From positions 1 through 35,836 of the forward strand of contig ONJS01000027.1 of NCBI GenBank assembly GCA_900318205.1: a stretch of 35,836 bases of DNA, given 5' to 3'. The DNA is from an uncultured Prevotellaceae bacterium. GTDB lineage: Bacteria > Bacteroidota > Bacteroidia > Bacteroidales > Muribaculaceae. Shown here in pieces: positions 15,452 to 24,388 of the stretch (its first letter is position 1; each line of letters opens with the position of its first letter). The translations under genes and the position numbers were made by a program. The notes below the pieces were generated by a model, which saw nothing but the letters and a program-made list of their open reading frames with translations, made no database searches and was not told the DNA's origin.

Positions 15452-18118
15452 TTAGCGCTTGGTTATCTGATGGGTGGTGCGGAACAGCGTGCCATCACTA
15501 GCGATGCCCTCGACAGTGACTATATAGGTAGTGTTGTGGGCGTCGCTGGCATAGAAGTCAAACTTGGATGTGCCGTCATTGTTGACTGCTACACAGGGAT
15601 TCCAGTAAAGCACCTTGCGCAGGTCGGAGCCGGGTTCACGGCCGTCATTTCCCTGGTCATAGCGTGGTGAATAGAATTCGGCAGGAGTCTGTGCTCCCAT
15701 GGGTTGGGTGATTTTCAGGTAGATGCTTGGTTCCTTGCGGTCACCAGCCGTGTAGCCCTCACGGTGGCCGATAAAGAGACTGCCACCGCCATGGGCACCC
15801 CTTGCGAAGTAAATGTATTCTACATCCTTGAACGATATCAAGCTCTGTGCAATCGATAAGTCTGAGATCTCTGCAGTGCCCTGGTTTCCCAAAAAGATAT
15901 AGCTTTGCGGTTTAGGTTCAATGGGAGAGATGTACTCCGACAATAGTCTGACGGCAGTTTGGTCGGTCTCGAAGTTCGCTGCTATCGGCTCCCCGTCAAT
16001 ATAGATGTCCACGTGGTCTTTTGGCCTGCAGCCAGGGGTATAGAGTGAGCCGCCCATCACCGTAAGGTTTGGAATTTCTCTTGCTACGGCATCCAGAGTC
16101 GTGATGCCCTTTTCTTTGATTTTTTTAGGGGTCAGGTTATAGGCGTTGCGTTCGTTGTTATGGCGCCGTGGCCTGTAGGCCTTCACGGTCAGTTCGTTAA
16201 GAATGATGTGTCTCCAGTCTCCACTGCGTTCCAGTCTCCACCCCTGATCGTCATTGAACGTCGCAGCCTCGTGAGCAGATTTCTCAAGGGTCATATAGTA
16301 GGTTTGTGGAAATAGTTCGTCATCCAGTTCCAGATTCATCTGTTTTTTCCCCTTGACGTTCTCGGCCATAACGATGCAATCCACGCTATCGGGCAATAGT
16401 GGCATGTTGATGACAAACTCGCCTAGCGAGTCGGTAAAAGTCATTGAACTGTATTCCACTCGCGGAGCAATCAGGCTCACCTTTGCACCGACAACCGGCT
16501 TCTTGCGCCAATCGCTCAAGACGCGTCCTGTCACCACCTGTGACACCTCGATGGGGTACTGTGCTTCGGCAAGGCGGCCTCGCAGCACACGGGGGATGTC
16601 ATAACGTCGCCAGCCTTGAGTGAGCATGAGCAGATCCAGATGGCGCAGACGCTGTTCCCTGTCAATGGTGTCGCCTTGCTCAAAATAGTAGTTCGGTTGG
16701 TTGATGCGACCTCTCAGTTCGCTCTGCAGCAGCAGGTTGGCAAATATGTTCCCCTCGGATGGTTCACAGGCTTGTCCGTCGATGACCGAGACAGCATAAT
16801 TGCCGGTATTGCATGACAAACTGCTCAAATCTACGTTGACTTTCACGGGCGCACGGTCGGTGTAGGTCTCGCGATCGGTAGCCACTGTGGGCACCGATGG
16901 TGATGAATTGCCTGCAAAAAAGAGCCTCTCGCTCAGGCAGTGCATTTCCTTGTCAAACAGCATCGCCTGCACCACACCTGCAGGTAAATCGGATTCCCGA
17001 ACGGTCACCGAGTCGTAACCGCAGGTCACCATCAGTCCACGTTGTTGCAGCACGATCAGTTCATTGCTTGACTTGGCGCCGGCGGCTGAAAGGGTGATAA
17101 GACCTTCATCGTGGCGGCGCACTTGCAACACGGTGGCGTCTTGCCGCACTTGTGGCAGTGGGAAGGAGACCTTCTCGTCAAGGGTGTTTTTCCATTGTGC
17201 CGTGTAGGCCTTGTCGCTGTGTGGTGTGAACCTGACGATACCCATGCCATCATGCTCAACCTGCAGTTGTGCAATCACGTTGCCCATTTCATCGACCAGT
17301 TCTCCGACCTGTGATAAGGTTGTGGCACTGGTGTTGAAGACCTTGAATGTCATCACATTTTCCACGTCTGGAACCAGGTAGCCACCCTCGGGATAAAAGG
17401 TGACGTCGAGCGCTTCTTGCGGTGGCAGGGTGATGTACTTGGCATAGTTGTCAAACTTCACCAGGATAGCTGACTGTCTTGCCTCTTCTCCATGGAGGGT
17501 CAGGTGCTCTTCTTTGGTGCGGTTATTGTATTGTTTTTCAGACCATAAGTCACTAGCTATACCGTAACTGAACTGATTGAAGGGGCACAGGCTACTGTCA
17601 GCCTTGTTCTCATATCGAAGCGTCACGTCCACTTCATCCTTATATCTCACACACTTGCTGACGATGCGTCGGCGCACCGATGGCAACGCCGCGATCTCGA
17701 TGGGCTGGCTATAGAAATAGTCAACTCCTGCATTTTGCATGAACATGGTATAGGCTGTCAGTTGGTAGCGTCCCTCGGGTATGCTGATGTCGATGGGCAG
17801 GTATCCCTTGAACACTCCATCTGCATCGGGGTGAATCTTGACGCGCTCATGCACCCAGTCGTTGGGTGACACAAGTTCTACATATATAAATTGGCTGGCA
17901 TTCACCGGCTGGTGGGATGCTGCATCCACAACCCAGGCGCGTAGCCAGATGGTGTCACCTGCCAGATAGTCGCCGTGGTCGGTCATCACGTGGATTTTCT
18001 CTTGGGGAAACTCCTGGCGCTGCAAGTCAATCCTTTCAGAAATCGCGTCAATATTTTGGGCTAACAGAGATGTTGCTGTTGTTAGGATAAAAACAAGCGA
18101 GGTAATAATATTTCTCAT
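15452..18118 (-). CDS. secreted MG2-like / TonB-plug-like hybrid protein
   Basis: The 888-residue protein has a Sec signal ending SLLAQ near residue 21. Residues of about 40-135 (DHGDYLAGDTIWLRAWVV, then GRYQLTAYT) match the MG2 type of macroglobulin beta-sandwich. The middle part includes a carboxypeptidase-regulatory-like segment (VVTGRVLSDWRKKPVVGAKV near 545-565). The region of about 660-790 resembles a TonB-receptor plug (TTLDAVAREIPNLTVMGG, then VDIYIDGEPI), but no beta-barrel follows: the protein ends about 100 residues later with SDGTLFRTTHQITKR. Proteins of this build are frequent in Bacteroidetes envelopes and are often near TonB systems; their role is not established. It has no obvious partner gene here. 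Confidence 0.8.
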   Translation of the reverse strand: MRNIITSLVFILTTATSLLAQNIDAISERIDLQRQEFPQEKIHVMTDHGDYLAGDTIWLRAWVVDAASHQPVNASQFIYVELVSPNDWVHERVKIHPDADGVFKGYLPIDISIPEGRYQLTAYTMFMQNAGVDYFYSQPIEIAALPSVRRRIVSKCVRYKDEVDVTLRYENKADSSLCPFNQFSYGIASDLWSEKQYNNRTKEEHLTLHGEEARQSAILVKFDNYAKYITLPPQEALDVTFYPEGGYLVPDVENVMTFKVFNTSATTLSQVGELVDEMGNVIAQLQVEHDGMGIVRFTPHSDKAYTAQWKNTLDEKVSFPLPQVRQDATVLQVRRHDEGLITLSAAGAKSSNELIVLQQRGLMVTCGYDSVTVRESDLPAGVVQAMLFDKEMHCLSERLFFAGNSSPSVPTVATDRETYTDRAPVKVNVDLSSLSCNTGNYAVSVIDGQACEPSEGNIFANLLLQSELRGRINQPNYYFEQGDTIDREQRLRHLDLLMLTQGWRRYDIPRVLRGRLAEAQYPIEVSQVVTGRVLSDWRKKPVVGAKVSLIAPRVEYSSMTFTDSLGEFVINMPLLPDSVDCIVMAENVKGKKQMNLELDDELFPQTYYMTLEKSAHEAATFNDDQGWRLERSGDWRHIILNELTVKAYRPRRHNNERNAYNLTPKKIKEKGITTLDAVAREIPNLTVMGGSLYTPGCRPKDHVDIYIDGEPIAANFETDQTAVRLLSEYISPIEPKPQSYIFLGNQGTAEISDLSIAQSLISFKDVEYIYFARGAHGGGSLFIGHREGYTAGDRKEPSIYLKITQPMGAQTPAEFYSPRYDQGNDGREPGSDLRKVLYWNPCVAVNNDGTSKFDFYASDAHNTTYIVTVEGIASDGTLFRTTHQITKR

Positions 18119-18310
18119 AAATCAGATGTCGTTTAGGATTAATGGCAAGGTGCTCATTTATAATTATGACTATGATATTGCGATAAAGTTTAACCAATAT
18201 GGCTCCGATATCGGTATTTATCAGCATATTGCCGTGTGGCGCAAGATGCATGAAGTGAAAATCAGTCTATTTTTTATGATGATATGAGGTGAGTTATTGC
18301 AGAGTTTTTG

Positions 18311-18318
18311 TAACTTTG
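18311..18318 (+). promoter_or_regulatory. -7 box TAACTTTG for the SDR/ribF/upp run
   Basis: TAACTTTG followed by GCAGG matches the consensus. Transcription would begin near 18325, which rules out the in-frame TTG at 18323 as start codon and supports the ATG at 18356. Confidence 0.6.
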
Positions 18319-18355
18319 CAGGTTGGAAAGATATGACCCGATAAAAAACTATAAT

Positions 18356-19216
18356 ATGATGACCGATAACGACAAAGTGCTTGATGCCGATGTGAAACCG
18401 TTATACATCGTGACAGGCTCGACCGATAGCATGGGTAGTGTGATTACCCGCAAACTCGCCGAACAGGGCAAGGCCGTGTTGCTCGCCAGCCGTGATATTG
18501 CCAAGGCTGAGAACTATGCTACACAGCTGCGCAAGGTGACCCGCAACAAGGATATCACATGCCTGCAACTGGACCTCAACTCTTTTGAGTTGGTGAATGA
18601 CTTTGTAAAGCGCCTGCGCGCGTTGAACCGTCCCGTTGCGGCTCTGATCAACAACGCCGGTCTGCTGCCGCGTCGCAGTGAGATTTCGGACGACGGTTTT
18701 GAGCACGCCGTTCAGGTGAATTACTTGAGCACCGTGCTGCTGTCGATGCAGGTCTATCCGCTGATTGAGGAGGAAGGCCACATCATCTTGTCCACCAGCG
18801 TTTCGCGCCGCTTTGTGACCCTGCCCTACGAGTTCCCCGCAGTATCCCACTTCACTCCCTGGGGTGCCTATGCCCAGAGTAAATTGGCGCTCACGCTGTT
18901 CTCCATCTACATGTCGAGCACGATGAAGACGCACCGCGTGTCAGTGAACTGTGTGAATCCCGGCCTGTTGAAGAGTGGTGCTATCGCCATGTCGCGGTGG
19001 ATGGATCGCGTCCCCGACTACCTGAGCCGCAACATTCCCAGTCCCGAGGCTGGTGTGGTGCCCACATTCCGCGCTCTGGAGAGCAAGGATACAGGCTACC
19101 TGTTCTCGGGTGCCGATAAGCAGGTGAAGACATCGACGATGCTCAAGAACCGTGAGATGTTCATCCGTTTGTGCAACGATACCATGCGCATCTTGAAAGA
19201 ACATTTGGGTAAATAA
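18356..19216 (+). CDS. short-chain dehydrogenase/reductase (SDR)
   Basis: From the ATG at 18356 (or the adjacent one at 18359) the protein has 286 residues. The TTG at 18323 lies at or before the predicted transcription start. The Rossmann dinucleotide motif is TGSTDSMG (residues 20-27), NNAG is at 99-102, a structural Asn at 122, Ser148 precedes the catalytic Tyr172-x-x-x-Lys176, and the NPG loop is at 201-203. It is therefore an NAD(P)-dependent oxidoreductase of the classical or retinol-dehydrogenase-like type. One oddity is that the middle Gly of TGxxxGxG is Ser25. The substrate is unknown. It is 56 bases upstream of ribF and probably co-transcribed with it. Confidence 0.87.
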   Translation: MMTDNDKVLDADVKPLYIVTGSTDSMGSVITRKLAEQGKAVLLASRDIAKAENYATQLRKVTRNKDITCLQLDLNSFELVNDFVKRLRALNRPVAALINNAGLLPRRSEISDDGFEHAVQVNYLSTVLLSMQVYPLIEEEGHIILSTSVSRRFVTLPYEFPAVSHFTPWGAYAQSKLALTLFSIYMSSTMKTHRVSVNCVNPGLLKSGAIAMSRWMDRVPDYLSRNIPSPEAGVVPTFRALESKDTGYLFSGADKQVKTSTMLKNREMFIRLCNDTMRILKEHLGK

Positions 19217-19272
19217 ACAGTTAATGGGTGGATGGCCTTTGGCTTAGTCCACTCTTTTTTAATGTCAAGTGC

Positions 19273-20214
19273 ATGAGAATTTTGGGTGAAAACGACCGAC
19301 TGCCTGAAGGCAGCACAGTCGCCACGATAGGCATGTTTGACGGTGTCCACTTGGGGCACGTCACGCTGGTCGATTTCCTGAAACAGCAAGCGGCAATGCA
19401 AGGAAAGCAGTCGCTGGTCATCACTTTCCTGCGCCACCCTCGTCAGGTATTACATCCTGACGATTCTTTCAAACTCATCATGCCGCTTGAGGACCGCTTG
19501 GCACAGATTGAGGCTCTGGAGCCCGATTTGCTGTTGCCGTTAGACTTCAATGCCGATTTTTCCCGCCAAGGCTCGGAGCAGTTTATCCAACTGTTGCATG
19601 ACCGCTATGGTGTGGATGTGCTGGTGGCTGGGTATAACCACCGTTTCGGACACAATAGGGGAGAGACTTTTGAGGACTACTGCCGTCACGGCGAGCGCCT
19701 GGGCGTCAAGGTCGTCAAGGCCCCCGAATATCTGGGCCAATATGCTCCTGTGAGTTCCACTATCATCCGTGGGCTGATTGCCGCCGGCAGGGTCGTTGAT
19801 GCGATGCACTGCATGGGGCGTCCTTTCATGCTCAAGGGCAAGGTGGTGCATGGCTTCCACAACGGCAGGGGACTGGGTTTCCCCACCGCCAATGTGGGTG
19901 AGATAGACAACAATCTGCTATTGCCGCACAACGGTGCCTATGCCGTGTTGGCACATGTCGCCGGCCAATGCCTGCAGGGCATGACCAACATCGGTCGTCG
20001 CCCCACGCTGGACAATGGCACCCAACTGAGCATTGAGGTGAACCTGTTTGACTTTGATGACGATATCTACGGTGAGGACATTGCATTGGAATTCATCAGT
20101 TTCCTGCGTCTGGAATTCAAGATGTGCGGGCTCGATGAGCTCAAATGCCAACTCACTAAGGACCGAGAGAATGCCAAACGATTGCTTAATGAATATTTAA
20201 CTACTAAACAATAA
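19273..20214 (+). CDS. ribF: bifunctional riboflavin kinase / FAD synthetase
   Basis: RibF phosphorylates riboflavin to FMN and adenylates FMN to FAD. I choose the ATG at 19273 (313 residues, MRILGENDRLPEG) rather than the GTG at 19228, since family members begin close to this point. The N-terminal adenylyltransferase domain has GMFDGVHLGH (20-29) and SSTIIRGLI (161-169). The C-terminal kinase domain has GRGLGFPTANV (198-208), NIGRRPT (239-245) and the acidic FDFDDDIYGED stretch. It lies four bases before upp, a tight co-transcribed pair. FAD is needed by NadB further downstream. Nothing unusual is seen. Confidence 0.95.
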   Translation: MRILGENDRLPEGSTVATIGMFDGVHLGHVTLVDFLKQQAAMQGKQSLVITFLRHPRQVLHPDDSFKLIMPLEDRLAQIEALEPDLLLPLDFNADFSRQGSEQFIQLLHDRYGVDVLVAGYNHRFGHNRGETFEDYCRHGERLGVKVVKAPEYLGQYAPVSSTIIRGLIAAGRVVDAMHCMGRPFMLKGKVVHGFHNGRGLGFPTANVGEIDNNLLLPHNGAYAVLAHVAGQCLQGMTNIGRRPTLDNGTQLSIEVNLFDFDDDIYGEDIALEFISFLRLEFKMCGLDELKCQLTKDRENAKRLLNEYLTTKQ

Positions 20215-20218
20215 AGAT

Positions 20219-20875
20219 ATGGAGATTTTCAACTTGTGTGAACACAACTCGCTCGTTGGTCAGTTCATGAGCGAAATCCGTGACAAGGAGTCACAGCAGG
20301 AACGTCTGCGTTTCCGCACCAATATCCAACGCTTGGGTCAGATTATGGCCTACGAGATTTCCAAGAAACTGCAGTATAAGGTCGAAGGCGTGACCACCCC
20401 TCTAGGCGTAAAGCAGTGTAACGTGCTGGCCGACCGTGTGGTGCTGGCCACCATTCTGCGCGCCGGACTGCCGTTCCATGAGGGCTTTTTGAGCTACTTT
20501 GACGGTGCCGACAACGCCTTTGTTTCGGCCTACAGGAAATATTTCCCCAAGACCGACGACTTTGTCGTTCACATCGAGTACATTGCCAGCCCGCGCCTTG
20601 ATGACAAGACGCTGGTTATCGTGGATCCGATGCTTGCTACCGGTTCTTCGATGGAACTTGCCTATCAGGCATTGGTGACCAAGGGTCATCCTGCCCATAT
20701 CCACGTGGCAAGCGTGGTGGCAACCCCCAAGGCCATTGAGGTCGTTCGTCAGCACTTGCCCGAGGACAAGACCACGTTGTGGACCTGTGACATCGATGAT
20801 GAACTCAACGAGCACAGCTACATCGTGCCCGGTCTGGGCGATTGCGGTGACTTGCTCTACGGCGAGAAGGAGTAA
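20219..20875 (+). CDS. upp: uracil phosphoribosyltransferase
   Basis: The enzyme joins uracil and PRPP to give UMP for pyrimidine salvage. The 218 residues include ILRAG (79-83), the PRPP-binding loop VDPMLATGSS (135-144) and the uracil-binding GLGDCGD near the C-terminus (205-211), all expected. It could recover uracil released by PsuG encoded at 12517. It starts four bases after ribF. A period-9 CTAGA array separates it from nadB. Confidence 0.95.
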   Translation: MEIFNLCEHNSLVGQFMSEIRDKESQQERLRFRTNIQRLGQIMAYEISKKLQYKVEGVTTPLGVKQCNVLADRVVLATILRAGLPFHEGFLSYFDGADNAFVSAYRKYFPKTDDFVVHIEYIASPRLDDKTLVIVDPMLATGSSMELAYQALVTKGHPAHIHVASVVATPKAIEVVRQHLPEDKTTLWTCDIDDELNEHSYIVPGLGDCGDLLYGEKE

Positions 20876-20892
20876 ATGAAGAATTGGATAAT

Positions 20893-20937
20893 CTAGAGCC
20901 TCTAGATAACCTAGACTATCTAGTACATCTAGAATTG
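20893..20937. repeat. period-9 array, CTAGA type, five units
   Basis: Five exact nine-base steps: CTAGAGCCT, CTAGATAAC, CTAGACTAT, CTAGTACAT, CTAGAATTG. The array fills half of the 84-base gap between upp and nadB. Confidence 0.85.
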
Positions 20938-20959
20938 TCCTATAATCAATAGAAAAAGA

Positions 20960-22552
20960 ATGGTACGCAAATATGATTATCTCATCATCGGTTCAGGTGT
21001 AGCCGGTATGAGTTTTGCCCTCAAAGTGGCAAAAACGGGAAAGGTGGCGCTCGTGTGCAAATCCAAGATGGAGGAGGCCAACACCGACCTCGCACAGGGC
21101 GGTGTCGCCACGGTGACTAACCTGGAAGTGGACAACTTTGACAAGCACATCCATGACACGATGGTGGCAGGTGACTGGCTCAGCGACCCTGAGGCAGTGA
21201 AGAAAGTCGTTACCGAGGCTCCCGCCCAGATTCAGGAACTGCTGGGCTGGGGTGTGGATTTTGACAGGAACGAGAAGGGTGAGTTTGACCTGCACCGTGA
21301 GGGCGGTCACAGCGAATTCCGCATCCTTCACCATGCCGACAATACCGGTCACGAAATCCAGGTATCTCTCATCGAGACGGTCAAGAATAACCCCAATATC
21401 GACGTCTATGAGGACCACTTTGCCGTGGAAATCCTCACGCAGCACCATTTGGGAAAGATTGTGACCCGCCGTACGCCTGGCATCGAGTGCTATGGTGCCT
21501 ATGTCCTCAATCAGGAGACCGGCGTGGTAGACACCTTCCTGTCACGCGTGACGTTGATGGCGACAGGCGGCGTAGGCTGTGTTTACCATACCACGACCAA
21601 CCCGCTGGTGGCAACCGGTGACGGTATCGCCATGGTCTATCGTGCTAAGGGTACTGTGCAGGACATGGAGTTCGTGCAGTTCCATCCCACTGCTTTGTAC
21701 CATCCTGGTGACCGCCCTGCCTTCCTCATTACCGAGGCGATGCGTGGCTATGGCGGCGTGTTGCGCAACCTGGGCGGCGAGGAGTTCATGCAGAAGTATG
21801 ACCCCCGTCTGTCGTTAGCCCCGCGCGACGTGGTGGCACGCGCCATTGATAACGAGATGAAGCAGCGTGGTGAGGACCATGTCTTCCTCGATGTGACCCA
21901 CAAGGATCCCGAGGAGACCAAGCACCACTTCCCCAATATCTACAAGCATTGTCTGGACTTGGGCATCGACATCACCAAGGAGTACATTCCCGTAGTTCCT
22001 GCTGCACACTACCTGTGCGGCGGTATCAAGGTCGATTTGAACGCCTGCTCAAGCATCAAGCGCCTGTATGCTGTGGGCGAGTGCTCCTGCACGGGTCTGC
22101 ACGGCGGCAACCGCTTGGCAAGCAACTCGTTGATTGAGGCTGTCGTGTATGCCGACGCTGCCGCCAAGCATGCCATTGAGCACCGCAACGAGTTCACCTG
22201 GCGTGAGGACATTCCCGCATGGGACGATGCTGGCACTACCCACCCCGAGGAGATGGTGCTCATCAGCCAGAGCGAGAAAGAGGTGGGAGAAATCATGTCA
22301 ACCTATGTAGGCATCGTGCGCAGCAACCTGCGACTTGACCGTGCCTGGAACCGCCTGGACATCCTCTACGAGGAAACCGAGCGCCTGTTCAAGACCAGTA
22401 ACGTGTCACGACGCATCTGCGAGCTGCGTAACATCATCAACGTGGCTTACCTGATTACCCGCCAGGCCAAGGACCGCAAGGAATCCCGCGGCCTGCACTA
22501 CACGATCGACTATCCCCCTCAACCCAAGAGCGAGGACGACCTGAAGTTGTAA
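20960..22552 (+). CDS. nadB: L-aspartate oxidase
   Basis: NadB oxidises L-aspartate to iminoaspartate, the first step of de novo NAD synthesis; in anaerobes fumarate probably accepts the electrons. The 530-residue flavoprotein begins with an FAD-binding GSGVAGMSFAL (11-21) and carries TDLAQGGVA, HREGGHSEFRILH, QFHPTALYHPGD, LAPRDVVARAI and PAAHYLCGG. Near residues 370-395 follow GECSCTGLHGGNRLASNS and LIEAVVYA. These are diagnostic and separate it from SdhA/FrdA. No nadA or nadC is adjacent. It is downstream of upp with a repeat-filled spacer; a strong hairpin follows it. Confidence 0.94.
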   Translation: MVRKYDYLIIGSGVAGMSFALKVAKTGKVALVCKSKMEEANTDLAQGGVATVTNLEVDNFDKHIHDTMVAGDWLSDPEAVKKVVTEAPAQIQELLGWGVDFDRNEKGEFDLHREGGHSEFRILHHADNTGHEIQVSLIETVKNNPNIDVYEDHFAVEILTQHHLGKIVTRRTPGIECYGAYVLNQETGVVDTFLSRVTLMATGGVGCVYHTTTNPLVATGDGIAMVYRAKGTVQDMEFVQFHPTALYHPGDRPAFLITEAMRGYGGVLRNLGGEEFMQKYDPRLSLAPRDVVARAIDNEMKQRGEDHVFLDVTHKDPEETKHHFPNIYKHCLDLGIDITKEYIPVVPAAHYLCGGIKVDLNACSSIKRLYAVGECSCTGLHGGNRLASNSLIEAVVYADAAAKHAIEHRNEFTWREDIPAWDDAGTTHPEEMVLISQSEKEVGEIMSTYVGIVRSNLRLDRAWNRLDILYEETERLFKTSNVSRRICELRNIINVAYLITRQAKDRKESRGLHYTIDYPPQPKSEDDLKL

Positions 22553-22566
22553 AACTCAAGGATACA

Positions 22567-22610
22567 AACGAGCAGCCACCAACATGACATCATGTTGGTG
22601 GCTGCTCGTT
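22567..22610. terminator. bidirectional hairpin terminator between nadB and the DUF4834-like gene
   Basis: A 20-base arm (22567-22586) is perfectly complementary to 22591-22610 around ACAT. The stem includes GAGCAGCCACCAACATG. On the plus strand GTTTTG follows. It lies 14 bases after the nadB stop and 33 bases before the stop of the convergent gene, so it probably serves both. Confidence 0.85.
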
Positions 22611-22643
22611 GTTTTGTCGATGTATTTCAAGCCTCTGGCTTGC

Positions 22644-22970
22644 TCACTTGATTTCCTCGTATTCGGCGTCGGTGACTTGTTCTTCAATGATTGTCTCGTT
22701 GACCGAGGTGGTCTCTTCGATGACAGTGCCGCTGACTTCCTCAAAGTCGGCATATTCACCCTCGCCGCTGGTGAAGATTTTGCGCTCACCGGTCTCGGTG
22801 TATTCTTCCTCTTCATACTGCTCGCGGCGGGGTCGCTCATGTTCCTGTCGCCCACGGAAAGACTCATTGACGCGGTGACGCAGTTTCTGCATGTACAACC
22901 ACCCCCTCAACAGCGGTACTCCCACCATCAGGAAAAGGACCAGCAATATGAAAAGCAGGAAAGTTCCCAT
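22644..22970 (-). CDS. small membrane protein, DUF4834-like
   Basis: The 108-residue protein has one N-terminal membrane helix (about 2-19) followed by a basic segment (RHRVNESFRGRQEHERPRR) and a long acidic, disordered tail rich in Glu, Thr and Val. This matches what I recall of the Bacteroidetes DUF4834 family, which is usually found beside phosphatidylserine biosynthesis genes. It begins on the base after the pssA stop codon, so translation may be coupled. The function is unknown; a membrane-associated accessory to phospholipid synthesis is a guess from context. Confidence 0.75.
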   Translation of the reverse strand: MGTFLLFILLVLFLMVGVPLLRGWLYMQKLRHRVNESFRGRQEHERPRREQYEEEEYTETGERKIFTSGEGEYADFEEVSGTVIEETTSVNETIIEEQVTDAEYEEIK

Positions 22971-23666
22971 TTATTTCTCTCGTTTAATGACTGACAACAG
23001 CACATAGAGCATAATCGCGGGAGCCAGACCGGGCAGTCCCATGACAATGACAAGTGCCACTGTAGCGATGACCTGCAAATACTGTGCCCAATTCTGCTTG
23101 AGCGACGAGAGGTTGTGCATCTTCAACGAGAACATGCGCAGGTTGCACACCATCAAGAGTGACATCGCTACAATCGCCAGAATGGTCATCCACAGGGGAG
23201 TAGGATATGTGGCATACCATGCCGTGAAGCCAATCCAGAAGATGGCATTGGCAGGAATGGGCACACCCGTAAAAGTCGTCGCCTGGTTGGTATCGACATT
23301 GAAGCGTGCCAGGCGCAATGCACCGAATACGGGCAGCAACAGCGCCACCAGTGCCCAATGGCCTGCACCATGGTCCAACATCATGTTGTATAGAATCATG
23401 GCAGGTGCAAGTCCAAAGCTCACCAGGTCGGCAAGCGAGTCCAGTTCCTTGCCGATGCCGCTCACGGCATTCAGCAGGCGCGCCACCAGTCCGTCAAAGA
23501 AGTCGGCAACTGCCGACAGGGCAATGCAGATAAAGGCCAGTTCATAGCCTTTGAGACCGCCACACACCGTGTCAAAGCAACTGAATGCTGCAATGCATGC
23601 CATGCAGCCGAACAGCAGGTTCAGCGAGGTGATGGCGTTGGGGATATTGTTGCGTATTGCGTTCAT
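22971..23666 (-). CDS. pssA: CDP-diacylglycerol--serine O-phosphatidyltransferase
   Basis: PssA makes phosphatidylserine from CDP-diacylglycerol and serine in the inner membrane. The 231-residue polytopic protein carries the CDP-alcohol phosphatidyltransferase motif intact: Asp58-Gly59, Ala62-Arg63, Gly72, Asp76 and Asp80, with the exact spacing D-G-x2-A-R-x8-G-x3-D-x3-D. The remaining sequence forms several membrane helices. It is eight bases downstream of psd and abuts the DUF4834-like gene, so the two enzymes for phosphatidylethanolamine are made together. Confidence 0.95.
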   Translation of the reverse strand: MNAIRNNIPNAITSLNLLFGCMACIAAFSCFDTVCGGLKGYELAFICIALSAVADFFDGLVARLLNAVSGIGKELDSLADLVSFGLAPAMILYNMMLDHGAGHWALVALLLPVFGALRLARFNVDTNQATTFTGVPIPANAIFWIGFTAWYATYPTPLWMTILAIVAMSLLMVCNLRMFSLKMHNLSSLKQNWAQYLQVIATVALVIVMGLPGLAPAIMLYVLLSVIKREK

Positions 23667-23674
23667 GATGCAGA

Positions 23675-24352
23675 TTATTTGTTTTTGAGTTTGGCCACTA
23701 AGGTTTCACCGCCCCAAGTGCGGTCGCCCAGTTTTACCTTGATTTCGGTATCAAGCGGCAAGAAAATGTCCACCCTGGAGCCGAACTTGATGAAGCCGAT
23801 GAAGTCATCGACATCCACTGTCTCGCCCTGCTCGACATAGGTCACGATGCGCCTTGCCACAGCGCCGGCAATCTGGCGCACAAGGATTTCCTCTCCCGTG
23901 GCAGTGCGGATGACAATCGACGAGCGCTCGTTGTCGCTGCTCGACTTGGGCAGGTTGGCGGCAAGGAAGCGTCCCGAGTGGTGCTTGTAGTAAATGACTT
24001 CGCCCTTGACGGGAACCCAGTTGGCATGCACATTAAACACCGTCATGAACACCGACAGCTGAATGCAGTTGCGGTGCAGGAATTCGTCTTCATAGACCTC
24101 CTCAAGGGCTACTACTGTGCCGTCAACACTCGACACAACGGCGGTGCCGTCGCTGTTGTCTCCCTTGAAGTGGCGGCGCGGCAGCCTGAAGAAATTCAGT
24201 ACCAGCAGGAACAGGATGGCCATCAGCCCGATCAATATCCAAGCCACAGGCTTGTAGTCAATGAAGCGATAGGCCAGCACGCCGCTTGCCGCTATAATCA
24301 GGAACAACATCATCAGGATGTTTTCTCCCTCGTGATGGATTTTGACTTTCAT
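23675..24352 (-). CDS. psd: phosphatidylserine decarboxylase
   Basis: Psd converts phosphatidylserine to phosphatidylethanolamine. The 225-residue protein is the short form. Two N-terminal hydrophobic segments (about 13-30 and 36-55) anchor it. MTVFNVHANWVPVKGEV (103-119) is the family's conserved histidine block. The self-cleavage site is the Gly191-Ser192 pair in KFGSRVD; cleavage makes the pyruvoyl cofactor at Ser192. It is the first gene of the psd/pssA/DUF4834-like operon, with a TAnnTTTG box 29 bases upstream. Confidence 0.94.
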   Translation of the reverse strand: MKVKIHHEGENILMMLFLIIAASGVLAYRFIDYKPVAWILIGLMAILFLLVLNFFRLPRRHFKGDNSDGTAVVSSVDGTVVALEEVYEDEFLHRNCIQLSVFMTVFNVHANWVPVKGEVIYYKHHSGRFLAANLPKSSSDNERSSIVIRTATGEEILVRQIAGAVARRIVTYVEQGETVDVDDFIGFIKFGSRVDIFLPLDTEIKVKLGDRTWGGETLVAKLKNK

Positions 24353-24380
24353 CTGTAATAGTTAAATGTCGTTTAACCTG

Positions 24381-24388
24381 CAAAGGTA
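24381..24388 (-). promoter_or_regulatory. -7 box TACCTTTG for the psd/pssA operon
   Basis: The minus strand reads TACCTTTG followed by GCAGG, about 30 bases upstream of the psd ATG at 24352. The gap is shared with the divergent vWA gene. No clear -33 box is visible. Confidence 0.55.
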
